A DNA stretch of 64,000 nt from Eunapius fragilis (GCA_963681505.1 OY811989.1:5039835-5103834), one strand, 5' to 3'; shown: positions 49,277-61,372, numbered from the stretch's first letter. Numbers and translations are program-made. The notes: generated by a model not told the origin, from the letters alone.

Positions 49277-52200
49277 GTCACCCAAATGGGGAAGAAGTGG
49301 CCAACATACCATGTCCATCTTAGTGTAGTCGACATCTTCATCACTGTCGTAAAGAGCGTCTGCTGTTTCCGCCAACCTTCACAAGAAGACAAGCTATGGT
49401 CACATGCTTCACCTCCCCCCTGTCCCTTACCTCTCCCAGTCCATACACAGGTCATACCATCCCTCCTCCCCAGCCCATAACAAGTCACACCGTCCCTCCT
49501 CCCCAGTCCATACACAGGTCCCTTCATCACTCCTTCCTACCACTTACCCGGGGTAACATTCTGCGTAGTGTTCCTGGGAGAAGCCACCGAAGCCAGGGGT
49601 TTTCCCTTGTTTGTCAGTAGGAGGTGCAGAGGTCATTTTGAGGCTGGCACATAGTTAAGCTCATTACTGCAAACACAAGGTCCTCTTGACCAAAGAAGGG
49701 CGGTACTACCCATGCCCACATATGGACATGACCCAAAGAAGGGCAGTACCACTCATGCCCATATATGGACATGACCAAAGAAGGACGGTACCACCCATGC
49801 TCACATATGGACATGACTCCATGAAAGGATACTCAGAGGCTCCGGCGCCACCTGATGGCTCCCCTCCCCCAGCTGCCCCTCCCTCCATCTGCTGGTTTAG
49901 AAGATGTAGCTTCACTTACAGGCTCGTGAGGACACACCCCTTACCCCTCCCACATCCTTTTCTGAGTACTTATTGTGCACTGCCTTGAGGAATTCCTCAG
50001 TGGTCCTGCGGATCTCTGGTAAGGAGGAGTGTACAGCCCTGACAGGCACAGAAGAGAGGGGACAGGCACAGAAGAGAGGGGACAGGCACAGAAGAGAGGG
50101 GACAGGCACAGAAGAGAGGGGACAGGCACAGAAGAGAGGGGACAGGCACAGAAGAGAGGGGACAGGCACAGAAGAGATGGGACAGGCACAGAAGAGAGGG
50201 GACAGGCACAGAAGAGAGGGGACAGGCACAGAAGAGAGGGGACAGGCACAGAAGAGAGGGGGCAGGCACAGAAGAGAGGGGACAGGCACAGAAGAGAGGG
50301 GACAGGCGCAGAAGAGAGGGGACAGGCACAGAAGAGAGGGGACAGGCACACAGGGGACAGGCACAGATGAGAGGGGACAGGCACAAAAGAGAGGGGACAG
50401 GCACAGAAGAGAGGGGACAGGCACAGAAGAGAGGGGATAGGCGCAGAAGAGAGGGGACAGGCACAGAAGAGAGGGGACAGGCACACAGGGGACAGGCGCA
50501 GAAGAGAGGGAACAGGCACAGAAGAGAGGGAACAGGCACAGAAGAGATGGGTGCTCACCTTCCTGGGACACTTCCACCTGTGTACAAGGTACAGACATTA
50601 TTTTAAAAATAACACACTCACTTACCCTCAGTGAATAATCACCATGACCATGACCACCTAATCATCACGACCACCTAATCACCATGACCACCTAATCCCC
50701 ATGACCATGACCACCTAATCTCCATTACCATGGCCATCTAATCACCATTATCATGACCACCTAATCACCATTACCACCTAATTACCATTACCACCTAACT
50801 AACCTCTTTATCAGACCTCTCAAAATAGTTGGATGGCTTCAGGGAACTGCTCTGAGATGGTATGGGCTCTTTGGTATCAAAAGAATAGTCTCCAACGTCT
50901 GGGAATATGCTATAAACCCAAGAGAAGTGATTGGACACACAGCAGCCCCAAAACATTATAAACAACCACACACCTCTCTCCTAGTGGTTGAGGTCTTTTA
51001 ACTGGTACTACCTCTGCCACAGGCTTCTCTGCAAGGGAGAAAACCAACTTGATATAATACACTTGTCACTGCAGTCATTATGTATCCCACACACCAGTGC
51101 CACCCCTGTCACATGACAGACACATGACCCTCACCTGGAGCTTTGTCCCTCTTCTTCCCCTTCTTTCCTGTGGCTCTGGCACCCTGTCTGAGATAGGACA
51201 ATATTTGAGTCAGTTTGTTGATAACAATGTCATTGGTCGTAAGTGTGGTCTGGGACTGGGGAAGAGAGAAGAATGAACACACACACGCACACACACACAC
51301 ACACAACACACCACACACACATACTTCCATATTGGGGCAGTCAGCCTTGCTCCGTATTAATGTCGTCGGGATATCACTCTCTGTGTATTCATCATCCAAC
51401 TCAAACACATAAGCCTACGTTGAAGCGATATACTGAAAGTGAAAGAAACGACTGCTAACTTTCAACAGACCATTCTGCCAGGCTGAAAGAACTCATTTTT
51501 CTCTGGTGGTTTGGTCTGAAACAGAGCACGGTGAATGTTCTTAGCTAAGGGACGAGAGAGAGTGTGTCAATCATAACACACAGGTTACCAGGAAGCAGCC
51601 ACAAAGCACCCGCTGTAGTGACACCCTCAGTGCTATAGCAATACCCTAGGTGCTACTAGAACACTCTTGATGCCATTAGAACAATGTTGGGGACCTTCAT
51701 AACTCAGCAGTAGGCTGCTTTAGTGTATTCCAAAGCTACTTTAAAGACAAACAGCTACAGAGGGGAGGGGATGGGAGGGAGGGGAGGGAGAGGAGAGGGG
51801 AGGGGAGGGGAGGGGAGGGGAGGGGAGGGGAGGGAAGGGAAGGGGAGGGGAGAGGAGGGGAGGGGAGGGGAAGGGAGGGGAGAGGGGAGGGGAACTTCTG
51901 ACCTAGGGTGGTCTTGAAGGTAATGTCTTGAGACTCAGCTGCCTGGACCTTTTCCTTCTCCTTCTTCTTCTCCACCAACTTCTTATCATTTTCCATGTCT
52001 TCCTGTACCTCCAGTTCACTGCGTACCTTCACAAATGGAGAATCTCAGATCATGGACTGCAAAGGACTGGTCTTACCTTCTGAAGCAGGGCATAGTCCAG
52101 GCCTTTCACCAGGTGAGTGTGCTCCATGTCTCCACCAAGAAACTTGGACTCTTGTATGGCTTGCTTCCTTCTCTTTGCCATGAGGTCTCTGCAAATGATG

Positions 52201-52584
52201 AGGTCGTATCACTACACATACCTCACATACACACATACACACATGCACACATACACACATATCTACACACACATACTAACACATACGACACACATACTAA
52301 CACATACGACACACATACTAACACATACGACACACATAATAACACATACGACACACATAATAACACATACGACACACATACTAACACATACGACACACAT
52401 ACTAACACATACGACACACATACTAACACATACGACACACATACTAACACATACGACACACATACTAACACATACGACACACATACTAACACATACGACA
52501 CACATACTAACACATACGACACACATACTAACACATACGACACAAATACGACACACACACTATACACACACACACACGCGCGCG

Positions 52585-52633
<49 letters not shown>

Positions 52634-53258
52634 CACTCCCCTCCCCCAAGCAGCACTTACGGGTCATTGTCAGGTGCAACAGCTCTGTAGCCAGACGTTG
52701 AAGGTAAGATGTCATCTGAAGTGACGTAGTCTGCATTCTTCCCTTCTCTACGCTCCCTGGCCTTCAGTTATACACACAAGTAACAAGTATGCACACAAGT
52801 ACCCACCCATTCCATCTACCCCAACAACTCACCCTGTCTCTGTAATTGGCTGCCCATTCTGGATCTTCTTCATCGTCTTCAATTTCCTTCTTAGGTTTAG
52901 CCGGGTGATAGCTAACAGGTGTAGCATGCAGGTGAAATGACCATCACAGACGAGATCTAATTACATTTTCTTTTTCTTCTGTTTGTCATCCTTCTTTTCT
53001 TGGTTTGCTACCGACGTTCTAAAGTATACAGTGCACTGTATATAAGAGCATTGCGTATGAGCTGAAAAGGCGCCGTACGTCTTTTGTGCGCTCGAAGAAG
53101 CTGACGATGAGGCAGGAGGAGCGCGTGGGGTCATCAGAAGTCGACGGAAGTCATCGTTCGTTAGATTGCCGCTGTGGAAAACGACATCACTTTAAATCCT
53201 GCAACGTCTCGATCCAGTCTGTGTACAAATACTCACGCTTTCTCAACGCGGTGTTCAT
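48740..53258 (-). CDS. IK: IK/RED spliceosomal protein
   Basis: Exons in transcription order: 53258-53233, 53171-53079, 53018-52965, 52911-52833, 52761-52661, 52188-52077, 52026-51903, 51544-51471, 51414-51325, 51255-51135, 51028-50974, 50909-50804, 50577-50559, 50015-49945, 49891-49818, 49643-49548, 49376-49310, 49205-49117, 49050-48927, 48857-48826, 48767-48740; 544 aa (human 557 aa). Conserved blocks: LTNDDFRRLLMTPRAPP, IQESKFLGGDMEHTHLVKGL, FELDDEYTESDIPTTLIRSK, QTTLTTNDIVINKLTQIL, YAECYP, DSDEDVDYTKMDM, RRWDFDTEEEY and KAAFQYGVKMSEGRKTRRF. IK is a component of the spliceosomal B complex and pairs with SMU1. The Arg-Glu/Asp repeat that names RED is missing; SIFPDVGDYSFDTKEP leads directly to SNYFERSDKE. 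The first exon and the donor at 49818 (GTCATG) are the least certain. Confidence 0.94.
49209..49272 (+). repeat. (CA)n microsatellite
   Basis: CA tract in an IK intron, three bases past the acceptor of the exon at 49205-49117; a GT tract on the gene strand. Confidence 0.93.
50036..50545 (+). repeat. 20-bp minisatellite in an IK intron
   Basis: About 25 very uniform copies of GACAGGCACAGAAGAGAGGG. The low divergence suggests recent expansion. On the gene strand it is pyrimidine-rich and precedes the acceptor of the exon at 50015-49945. Confidence 0.96.
51755..51895 (+). repeat. GGGGA polypurine tract
   Basis: GGGGA/GGGA units in an IK intron directly beside the donor of the exon at 52026-51903. 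Confidence 0.93.
52255..52560 (+). repeat. 21-bp minisatellite plus CA/CG tract
   Basis: About fourteen copies of ACACATACTAACACATACGA+C, followed by (CG)n and (CA)n up to 52630, in an IK intron. The unit contains TACTAAC, the consensus branch-point sequence, on the strand opposite the gene. Confidence 0.95.
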
Positions 53259-53431
53259 GGTCTGGGGGAGCTATAGGGTTCGAATAGGGCTCCTGCAGTC
53301 GTACTAAGAAGGTGGGCGATATATTCGTCCAAGCCGGTACACCACTACATGGTACTAACCTTCAGGCATGTTTACTAGTAATAGGTGTGCAAAAATTAGA
53401 ATCGAGCGCGCGCACTTGTGTTACGCGCGGC
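53259..53431. promoter_or_regulatory. Bidirectional promoter, IK / MLH1
   Basis: 173 bp separate the proposed start codons of IK (minus) and MLH1 (plus). It is GC/CG-rich near 53400-53430 (GAGCGCGCGCAC). No TATA box recognised. Confidence 0.7.
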
Positions 53432-55301
53432 ATGTCGCAAGAGCACAAGGAATGTCCGGCTATGCCGAGAAAGATAGAAAAACTAGAAGAGTCCGTTGTA
53501 AACAGAATTGCGGCTGGTGAAGTTAGTTGTGCACAGCTGCTTATGAAGCTAATATATTACAGCGAGTGCATGTATTCATATGTGCACCGTTTTTTTTTAA
53601 CTAGGTCATTCAGAGACCTGCGAATGCAATCAAAGAAATGGTAGAAAACTGGTGGGTCGGAGGGATGCCGCTTAATGGTTTAATACTTATACAATGTCAT
53701 CTGTATAGTTTGGATGCTGGTGCAACGTGCATTCAGGTCACAATCAAGCAGGGTGGTCTGAAGCTGATTCAGATCCAGGATAATGGGTGTGGAATTAAGG
53801 TATTAGGACATTGTCTGTCACACCTCCTCATAACACTAACCACTGCAGAAGGACGACATGGGCATTGTGTGTGAACGTTTCACAACCAGCAAGCTTAGGA
53901 AGTTTGAGGACCTGAACAAGATCACCACATATGGGTTCAGAGGAGAGGTGAGCATTTGCTACCTGCTGTGGTCCCCATGGCAACGTGCTCGTGCCCAGGC
54001 CTTGGCCAGCATCAGTCATGTTAGTCACGTGTCAATTACATCACGAACAGCTGACTCAAAATGTGCCTACAAGTGAGTCCTTACAGAAAGAGATGCACAC
54101 CCATACGCCATGTACACACACATACACACCATATGTACACACACACCATGTACCCACACATACACACACCATGTGTACACACATACACACACACACCATG
54201 TACACACACATACACACACCATGTATACATACATACACACACACCATGTATACACACATACACACACACCATGTACACACACACATACACCTCCTAGGGG
54301 AGTGTACTGTGATGGGAAGCTAGTCCCACTTCAGCCAGGGGGTGTGGCAGAGCCCAAACCCTGTGCAGGCAATCAGGGCACGCAGATAGTGGTAGAGGAC
54401 CTCTTCTACAACGTGGTCACCAGACGGAAGGCCCTCAAGAATCCCTCTGAAGAGTACAACAAGATCGTTGATACCATCACCAGGTGAGGGAGAATCCCAT
54501 AGGCCATCACTAGGTGTGGGAGGAACCCATAGGCCATCACTAGGTGTGGGAGGAACCCATAGGCCATCATGTACATGTATGTACATCCACTGCAGCAATG
54601 TACACCCTCTTCCATTGCTGCAATGTACACCCTCTTCCATTGCTGCAATATACACCCTCTTCCATTGCTGCAATGTACACCCTCTTCCATTGCTGCAATG
54701 TACACCCTCTTCCATTGCTGCAATGTACACCCTCTTCCACTGCTGCAATGTACACCCTCTTCCATTGCTGCAATGTACACCCTCTTCCATTGCTGCAATG
54801 TACACCCTCTTCCATTGCTGCAATGTACACCCTCTTCCATTGCTGCAATGTGCACCCTCTTCCATTGCTGCAATGTACACCCTCTTTTGTTGCTGCAATG
54901 TACACCCTCTTCCATTGCTGCAATGTACACCCTCTTCCATTGCTGCAATGTGCACCCTCTTCCATTGCTGCAATGTGCACCCTCTTCCACTGCTGCAATG
55001 TACACCCTCTTCCATTGCTGCAATGTACACCCTCTTTTGTTGCTGCAATGTACACCCTCTTCCATTGCTGCAATGTACACCCTCTTCCACTGCTGCAATG
55101 TACACCCTCTTCCATTGCTGCAATGTACACCCTCTTCCACTGCTGCAATGTACACCCTCTTCTGCTGCCTGCACCCTACACTGTGAATGCATGCACATGT
55201 ATGCATCAGGTGGTATTATTATTTTGGTTCTCTGGTCTTCTGCCCCCACCCTAATATATAGAGAGTAGAGACATCTTTATGACTTGTGATGTGTGTGTTT
55301 A

Positions 55302-55387
<86 letters not shown>

Positions 55388-58300
55388 TGTTTGTGTGGTG
55401 TGTGTGTGTGTGTGTGGTGTGGTATGTGTATGTGCACCCAGGTATGCCATCCACAACTCGGGCATTGCCTTTATGCTGAAAAAGGTTAGAATTCATTCAG
55501 GTTTCCCCATCTGGTTCAGCATTTCTAGGGGCTCCTTGTCCCCCCGCCCCTTTATGTCCTGTAGCATGGCGAGACCATGGCAGATGTGCGGACTCATGAG
55601 TCTGCTTCAGTGAAGGACAACATTGCTGCACTTTATGGAGCTAGTGTGAGCAGGTAATGTAGTGTTGCTAGTGTGAGCAGGTGTGTAGTGTTGTTAGTGT
55701 GAGCAGGTGTATGTAGTGGTGCTGGTTTGAGCAGGTGTGCGTAATAGTGCTGGCGTGAGCAGGTGTGTAGCAATGGTGCTGGTGTGAGCAGGTGTGTAGC
55801 AATGGTGCTGGTGTGAGCAGGTGTGTAGTGTTGCTAGTGTGAGTGTTGTTAGTGTGAGCAGGTGTATGTAGTGGTGCTGGTGTGAGCAGTGTGTAGTGGT
55901 GGTGCTAGCCGTTATGACCCATCCATCAACAGGGAACTTCTCCACGTATCCTCCCAAAATTCAAAGCTTGGCTTCACTCTCGAGGGCTATGTCACCAATG
56001 CTAACTACTCGCAGAAGAAGCTGGAGTTTCTTCTATTCATAAACCGTATGATGACAATACCACCAATGTCCATGGATGAATTGGATAAATGTACTTTTGG
56101 CTTACAACCCAGATCGACTGGTCGATAGTTCAGCACTTCGCAAAGCGGTAGAGCTAGTGTATGGAGCCTACCTCCCTAAGAACACCCATCCCTTTGTTTA
56201 CCTGAGGTATGATGGGGGGTGGGGGGGGTGCAGTGGTGTGGAGGGAGAGGTGGAGTGGATGTGAGGAAGAGGTGTTGCATGTGAGGGGTGTGGTGTTTAA
56301 TGTAATGTGCTGGCTACTGGTGTTACCCCATTTGCAGCATCAATATCATTCCTTCCAACATTGATGTAAACGTGCACCCCACCAAAATGGAGGTTGGTGG
56401 AGAGGAGGCGGGGTCTATGAGTGCCCCCGTGACAACATCTCTGTACACAGGTTCACTTCCTGCATGAAGACATGATTGTGGAGGCTGTACAGAGGGCCAT
56501 TGAGGACCAGCTTCTCAGCTGCTCTACTTCCAGGACCTATTTTACCCAGACCCTGTTACCAGGTGCCCATGTCCCAGCTACCTTACCAGAGGAGGGTAAT
56601 GCAAGTACTGGTTCCAAGAAAGGTACTTATGACTTGCACCCAGGAAGCCTAAAAAACTGTCTGCCCTCTGATGTGTGCCATCTTGAATCCTTAGGACTCA
56701 CCCCTCTGAGGGAGAGGTTGGGAGGGAGAAGAGAGGAGGGGGAGAGAAAGAGAGGAAGGTCCTCCCCTCACATCCTCCCTCTCCCCTCCCATCCCCTCCC
56801 CTCCACTCCTTTTCTCTCCCCTCCCTACATGTATCATCCCTCCCTCCTTTTCTCTCCTCTCCCATCCCCTCTCCCATCCCTCCTCCCCTCCCTCCCTTTC
56901 TCTCTCTCACTTTCCCCTCTCCATCCATGTTCATAGACAAACCGCTGGCTTATGCCTACCATATGGTGCGCACAGACTCAAGGGAACGGACGCTAGATGC
57001 CTTCATGACGCCAAGGTCACTGGAGCAAAGCAGGGTCACAGGTGAGGAGCTTATGGAGGAGGTGGGACCATCTGACAGTGGGGCAGCCATGGAGACAACA
57101 ATGTCTGAACCTGTGGGTACTGAAGGAGAAGCAGAAGCTCTGGGGAAGAGGAGGCATGGTTCAGAGAGCAGTGAGAGGTATTTCACCTTATTGTCCATCA
57201 AAGGCTGGAGTTTTGTAATGCTGCAAGTTTGGCCCCTCATATTGTTAAAAGTGATATCATACCATTATTCATCCATTGATTGGTGTGCTGTTAGATGTCG
57301 GAGATATAATTTTACCTCTGATGGATAGTATGCTTTTAGAGTGTAATAAAAAGACTTAGTAACTTCATCTCTTTAAGCTTCAACATCAGGTGCAGAAGTC
57401 ATGCTGTTATACGTATCCTTCCCGAGCATTTAATGGCACTACCCATTTTCAGGAATTGAGGATGTTAACTTTGTATGTTCAGACATTCTGCGTCACAAAT
57501 CATCAGAGTTGTTAAGAGTTTGAAAACACATAGTATCATTGCAGCGAAAAGGGACCTAATGCGATATTATAAAATTTTCCAGGAAGGAGCATCAAAGTTG
57601 ATGCGTGCATTAAAGTGTATGAATAATTACACATTCAGGTCACTATAACTCCGTGCATAAGATACAAGTTGTAGAGGACATAGGTGTTTCTTAAGAGTAT
57701 CTAATAAAAACTTCAAAAAATATGCCTTAGGGCCCTTTTCGCTTCAACGATCCCATATGCACTTTTGGATTCCTCTAATGATCAAACTGTGAATTTTCTC
57801 TGTGACCAAGTTGGGACTGGCAATAGTTGGCCAGAGGGGGAAAGGTTTCTGCTCTGGGATCTCAATGATTTGACCTGGTAATGGGAAAATTAATTGCACT
57901 TGTAATGTTTAAAAAAAAAACAACAAAGCTTGCAGTTAGTATGGACTTGAATTATTCTAACATTTTTATCAATCCCATGTGCCCAGTCCCAAATATTTGT
58001 GATTGTTTTTATGTTCAGCTGTCCAGTGATGGAGCCCTCCAAGAGGAAAGCCAGGAGGAAGGAGGTCAAACTGACTAGTGTGCAGCACCTCCAACAGGCT
58101 GTTAGAAATAACCAGCACAGTGGTTAGTGTCATGTGATTACAGTTGCCTGTCACGTGACCCGCGGGTACCCCATTACTCAGGTTTAAGCCAGATCTTTCA
58201 GAATCACAAGTTTGTTGGGTGCGTGGACCAAACTAGGGCTCTGTTTCAGCATCAGGTAACCATGGTACATCGGTGTTCACTTCACTGGTATGCACTACTG

Positions 58301-59743
58301 CCTTGCAGACCAAACTGTACCTTGTAGACCTGACTAAAGTCACGTAGGTCATTATGTCGTCATTGGCCCATATGTATGGCTGTCGTTATGCTTGTTAGGA
58401 AGGAGATCTTCTATCAGCTGCTTCTCTTTGATTTCGGCAATTTTGGTTTCTTGCAGCTTTCTGTATGTTGCTTGGCAACTGCACCCACCTGTACTGTCAC
58501 TGCCCCACCCCCTTAGCCCCCTGCTCCAATCCATGAACTGGTTATGGTGGCACTGGAATCTGAGGAAAATGGTTAACCCCATCTCCACACACTGATCCTC
58601 CTCCCCATCTCTACACACATTGATCCTCCTCCCATCTCCACACACACTGATCCTCCTCCCCATCTCTACACACACTGATCCTCCTCCCCATCTCTACACA
58701 CACTGATCCTCCTCCTCCATCTCCACACACATTGATCCTCCTCCCCATCCGCAGGGTGGAAACCTGAGGATGGTCCCAAAGAGAAACTGGCTGAAGTATG
58801 AAGGGACTGGGAAGGAGGAGTTTTGTTGGAGGCCTCACTGTTAATAACCTATTCCTTATCCCAGTATGTCGTAGACCTTCTCAAGTCCAAAGCAGATATG
58901 CTCAAAGATTACTTTTCACTGGAAATAACACAAGTCAGTTACCGAAACCACAGCATCCCTTGTGACTGTGCAGTTGTTGTGTTGTTAGGATGGACACATC
59001 AGGAGTCTACCCATCTTGCTTCCATCACACTCACCCAACTTGGACTGCCTCCCAGACTTCCTGCTTCATTTGGCTACAGAGGTTTGCTAAGTGTACACAG
59101 GGTTAAATTATATGGCAATTTTTACTCCTGGGGATTGCTAGGCGGGTGCCTGGATTGGGACAGTTGAGCCTAAAACCCCCAAGACCCCAACTGCAACTAC
59201 CCTAGTGATGATACGTTGTGCCAACATAACCAGGAGCTCCATAGATGCCCGCATAGCATTACTATTTAGCTTAGTATTCCTCTCTTCTGCCCAGGTGGAA
59301 TGGGATGTTGAGGAGGAGTGCTTCCAAACGTTGGCCAGAGAGTGTGGCCTCTTCTACAGCCTTCGGTATGACCCTTTTCTCCTGGATTCATCAGACCCTA
59401 GTGACAGGCAAGGAAGTACCGAAGACCGTAGTTCACAAAGCCAGCAGGATACGTCATCATCAGCATCCATTGCTGAGTGTTCACAAGTACATCTTAGCTA
59501 CAAGCAATGTAACCAATCAATTAATCACACACGCACACACACACACACAATCACACATACAAACAGCAACAAAACAGTTCCTCGCTGTTATGCAAACGGC
59601 AACCATGGCGATGGCTAGTTGAACATGTCATATTCCCCACGCTTAGGACAGACTTTATCCCTCAGACCAAGATGGCAGAAGATGGCAGTGTGCTTGAGAT
59701 AGCTAATCTTCATGAGCTGTATAAAGTGTTTGAGCGTTGCTGA
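53432..59743 (+). CDS. MLH1: DNA mismatch repair protein MLH1
   Basis: Exons: 53432-53521, 53605-53651, 53709-53799, 53849-53947, 53999-54072, 54298-54483, 55442-55484, 55565-55653, 55933-56045, 56113-56206, 56338-56392, 56451-56622, 56937-57177, 58019-58122, 58182-58255, 58309-58343, 58399-58462, 58517-58571, 58755-58795, 58865-58933, 58989-59081, 59295-59486, 59567-59743; 765 aa (human 756 aa); every junction keeps phase. The GHKL ATPase motifs are intact: [52 protein letters not shown] and [13 protein letters not shown] disordered linker and the MutL C-terminal dimer domain follow ([29 protein letters not shown]). The protein ends KVFERC, the invariant MLH1 C-terminus whose cysteine completes the PMS endonuclease site. 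It acts with PMS partners in nuclear mismatch repair. A second in-frame ATG at 53462 could be the start. Confidence 0.98.
54474..54572 (+). repeat. 30-bp repeat starting at the donor of MLH1 exon 6
   Basis: Three copies of CCATCACTAGGTGTGGGAGG plus AACCCATAGG. The first copy is the true exon end and donor (CCATCACCAG then GTGAGGGAG). Confidence 0.88.
54590..55165 (+). repeat. 25-bp minisatellite in MLH1 intron 6
   Basis: About 23 copies of TGCTGCAATGTACACCCTCT+TCCAT with few variants. With a 25-bp unit lacking stops, long open frames appear on both strands; they are not genes. Confidence 0.96.
55305..55440 (+). repeat. (GT)n microsatellite
   Basis: About 80 bp of pure GT, then GTTTGTGT/GGTGTG variants, running to the acceptor of MLH1 exon 7. 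Confidence 0.93.
55636..55912 (+). repeat. 27-bp minisatellite copied from the donor of MLH1 exon 8
   Basis: About ten units of GCTAGTGTGAGCAGGTGTGT plus AGTGTT. The first is the real exon end and donor (GCTAGTGTGAGCAG then GTAATG). Nearly all copies keep GAGCAG followed by GTGTGT or GTATGT, and the array fills almost the whole intron up to exon 9. Confidence 0.94.
57539..57747. mobile_element. MITE-like element in MLH1 intron 13
   Basis: About 209 bp with inverted ends TTGCAGCGAAAAGGGACCTA and TAGGGCCCTTTTCGCTTCAA. The core AAAAGGGACCTA is shared with the element at 22374. No coding sequence. Confidence 0.82.
58576..58754 (+). repeat. 29-bp minisatellite ending at the acceptor of MLH1 exon 19
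   Basis: About six copies of TGATCCTCCTCCCCATCTCT plus ACACACAC. The last copy becomes the true acceptor (TGATCCTCCTCCCCATCCGCAG), so the polypyrimidine tract itself is the repeat unit. Confidence 0.88.
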
Positions 59744-59940
59744 ATAACTACAGCTCACCTCATGTGTCTTTGTACACCGCACATGTATCACTTCATCTTT
59801 CTAATAATGGAATGTTGCAGGCTGCTAACCATATAGGAGTTGCTCTTGGAGCTTACGGTTGAATAATATAATATCTCGGTGGTAAAAGACCTATGTGGGT
59901 GGGCATGGAAAGATGAATAAAAAGATACAGTACAATGACA

Positions 59941-61372
59941 TCATGGGGTAAAGAGATCAGGGGAATGACCTCTGCATAAATCCACTTTGCTCTGGGGAGT
60001 GCTATGACAACCACTTGGTGCTAAAATTCTTCTTCGTAACACTTTTGATGAGACACAAGGGGTCACAAATTGGTCTCCGGACTGCTCCACATGGCTCCAC
60101 TGGGAGTGAGGTGTGCTGAACAGCTCTGGAGAAGTGCCATTTGTAGAGAAGACAGAAACACCATCATCGTCTGACAAACAAGAATTGGACCCTTGAAATT
60201 TTTCCATGTGCTGTGTGAGGTGGGAGGCACGACTGTGCTCACCAGGGTGAACTAGACTGTGCTCACCAGGGTGAACTAGACTGTGCTCACCAGGGTGAAC
60301 TAGACTGTGCTCAAAATGTTCCCATGCTCGTTGGCTAAATATGAGAGGTGACCAACACGAAGATGTTTGCTTCGGAGTGCTGCAGTCATCAGAGACAACA
60401 CATCCACACACATTCAGTTCGGACACAAGTGTTGTATCAGGTGTGGGTGTAACCAAGGGCACGTAAAATGGTGGACAATCCAAGGTACTGCCAGGATTGG
60501 TAGAGGTACCACTTGGGACCATTTCACCTGCCTCTGAAATAGACTTAAGTTCCACTACAGACAGGCCAGACAACCCTTCATCATGAGGCAAGCTCCATTG
60601 GGTAAGGCCAGACAACCCTTCATCATGAGGCAAGCCCCATTGGGTAAGGCTGACAGTGCTATCCCTGCGGTCTAAATATGGCGGTAAAATAGGACTGAGA
60701 GGAAATAGGGGCAGCTTCTGAAGAGCAGGAAATCTAGACTTCAGTACGGATAGGGCTGTGGATGATAAATGATCTCCAAGAACTTTGAGGCTGCAAGTTA
60801 TTAATGGTTGCAGTTCCCTCTGTCCACTCTGCTGAAGGAAATCAGAAAGACAAACCCTTCCTTCAGAGGAAGGGAACCGAAAATCAAAGGAGTTTCCTAC
60901 AAACACTGACTCCAGAATACTGTGAAGAAACTGTGATACGTCATCTAGTTCCAGATTCCTTCCTGTATGTGCCTTGTAAGCCTCTTTTACACAGCTGGAA
61001 TGGGAACACGATTGTCATAACACCCCCCACGTTCACGGTGCCCTAACCTGTGAAATTGCACCGCCGGGAGTCCGAAGATGTTGTTCAAAGATTCGCCAAA
61101 TACAGTCACATCGACACACGTTGATTCGTGGTCAGTAACATTGAGGATGACATAATATCTCAACGGAAGGTCGGCGTCTGGATATGACAAACTGCAGCTC
61201 TTACACGAATAGCTGTACCAAAGCGTGCCATGTAATGTCATACAGTTGAGGACGAGGTTATGTACCTTTCTCTCTGACTTTCCACTTTTCTTAGCTTCTT
61301 CCAACAGTTATTGCACGCAGCATGGTAGCCGGACTGAGATTTAACCGCTAAAACTGTGCACAAACACGACAT
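59941..61372 (-). CDS. DDIAS/Noxin-like OB-fold protein
   Basis: Exons in transcription order: 61372-61266, 61212-61048, 60994-59941; 441 aa; phases agree (2, 2). The N-terminus has two CxxC pairs (ACNNCWKK and YSCKSC), suggesting a zinc ribbon inside an OB fold like that of RPA1's C-terminal domain. It continues LRYYVILNVTDHESTCVDVT, VFGESLNNIFGLPAVQFHR and SVFVGNSFDFRF, matching the start of vertebrate DDIAS (VFGSCLDTFFGL, CFVGQSFIF) and the following SDFLQQ. The remainder is Ser/Pro-rich and divergent, and much shorter than human DDIAS (998 aa). Vertebrate DDIAS protects cells from DNA-damage-induced death; the role here is inferred. The tail contains short coding repeats (TQWSLPHDEGLSGL twice, EHSLVHPG three times). 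It converges on MLH1, 197 bp from its stop. Confidence 0.82.

Noticed and set aside
50036-50545. CRISPR array
   Set aside because: The repeats are directly adjacent with no unique spacers, and the genome is that of an animal with introns.
49912-50606. Frames of 110-230 codons in the 20-bp GACAGGCACAGAAGAGAGGG array
   Set aside because: Artefact of a stop-free unit; the region is an IK intron.
54468-55268. Frames of 190-310 codons on both strands over MLH1 intron 6
   Set aside because: They are translations of the 25-bp minisatellite; both strands and several frames are open by composition, and the region lies between well-supported MLH1 exons.
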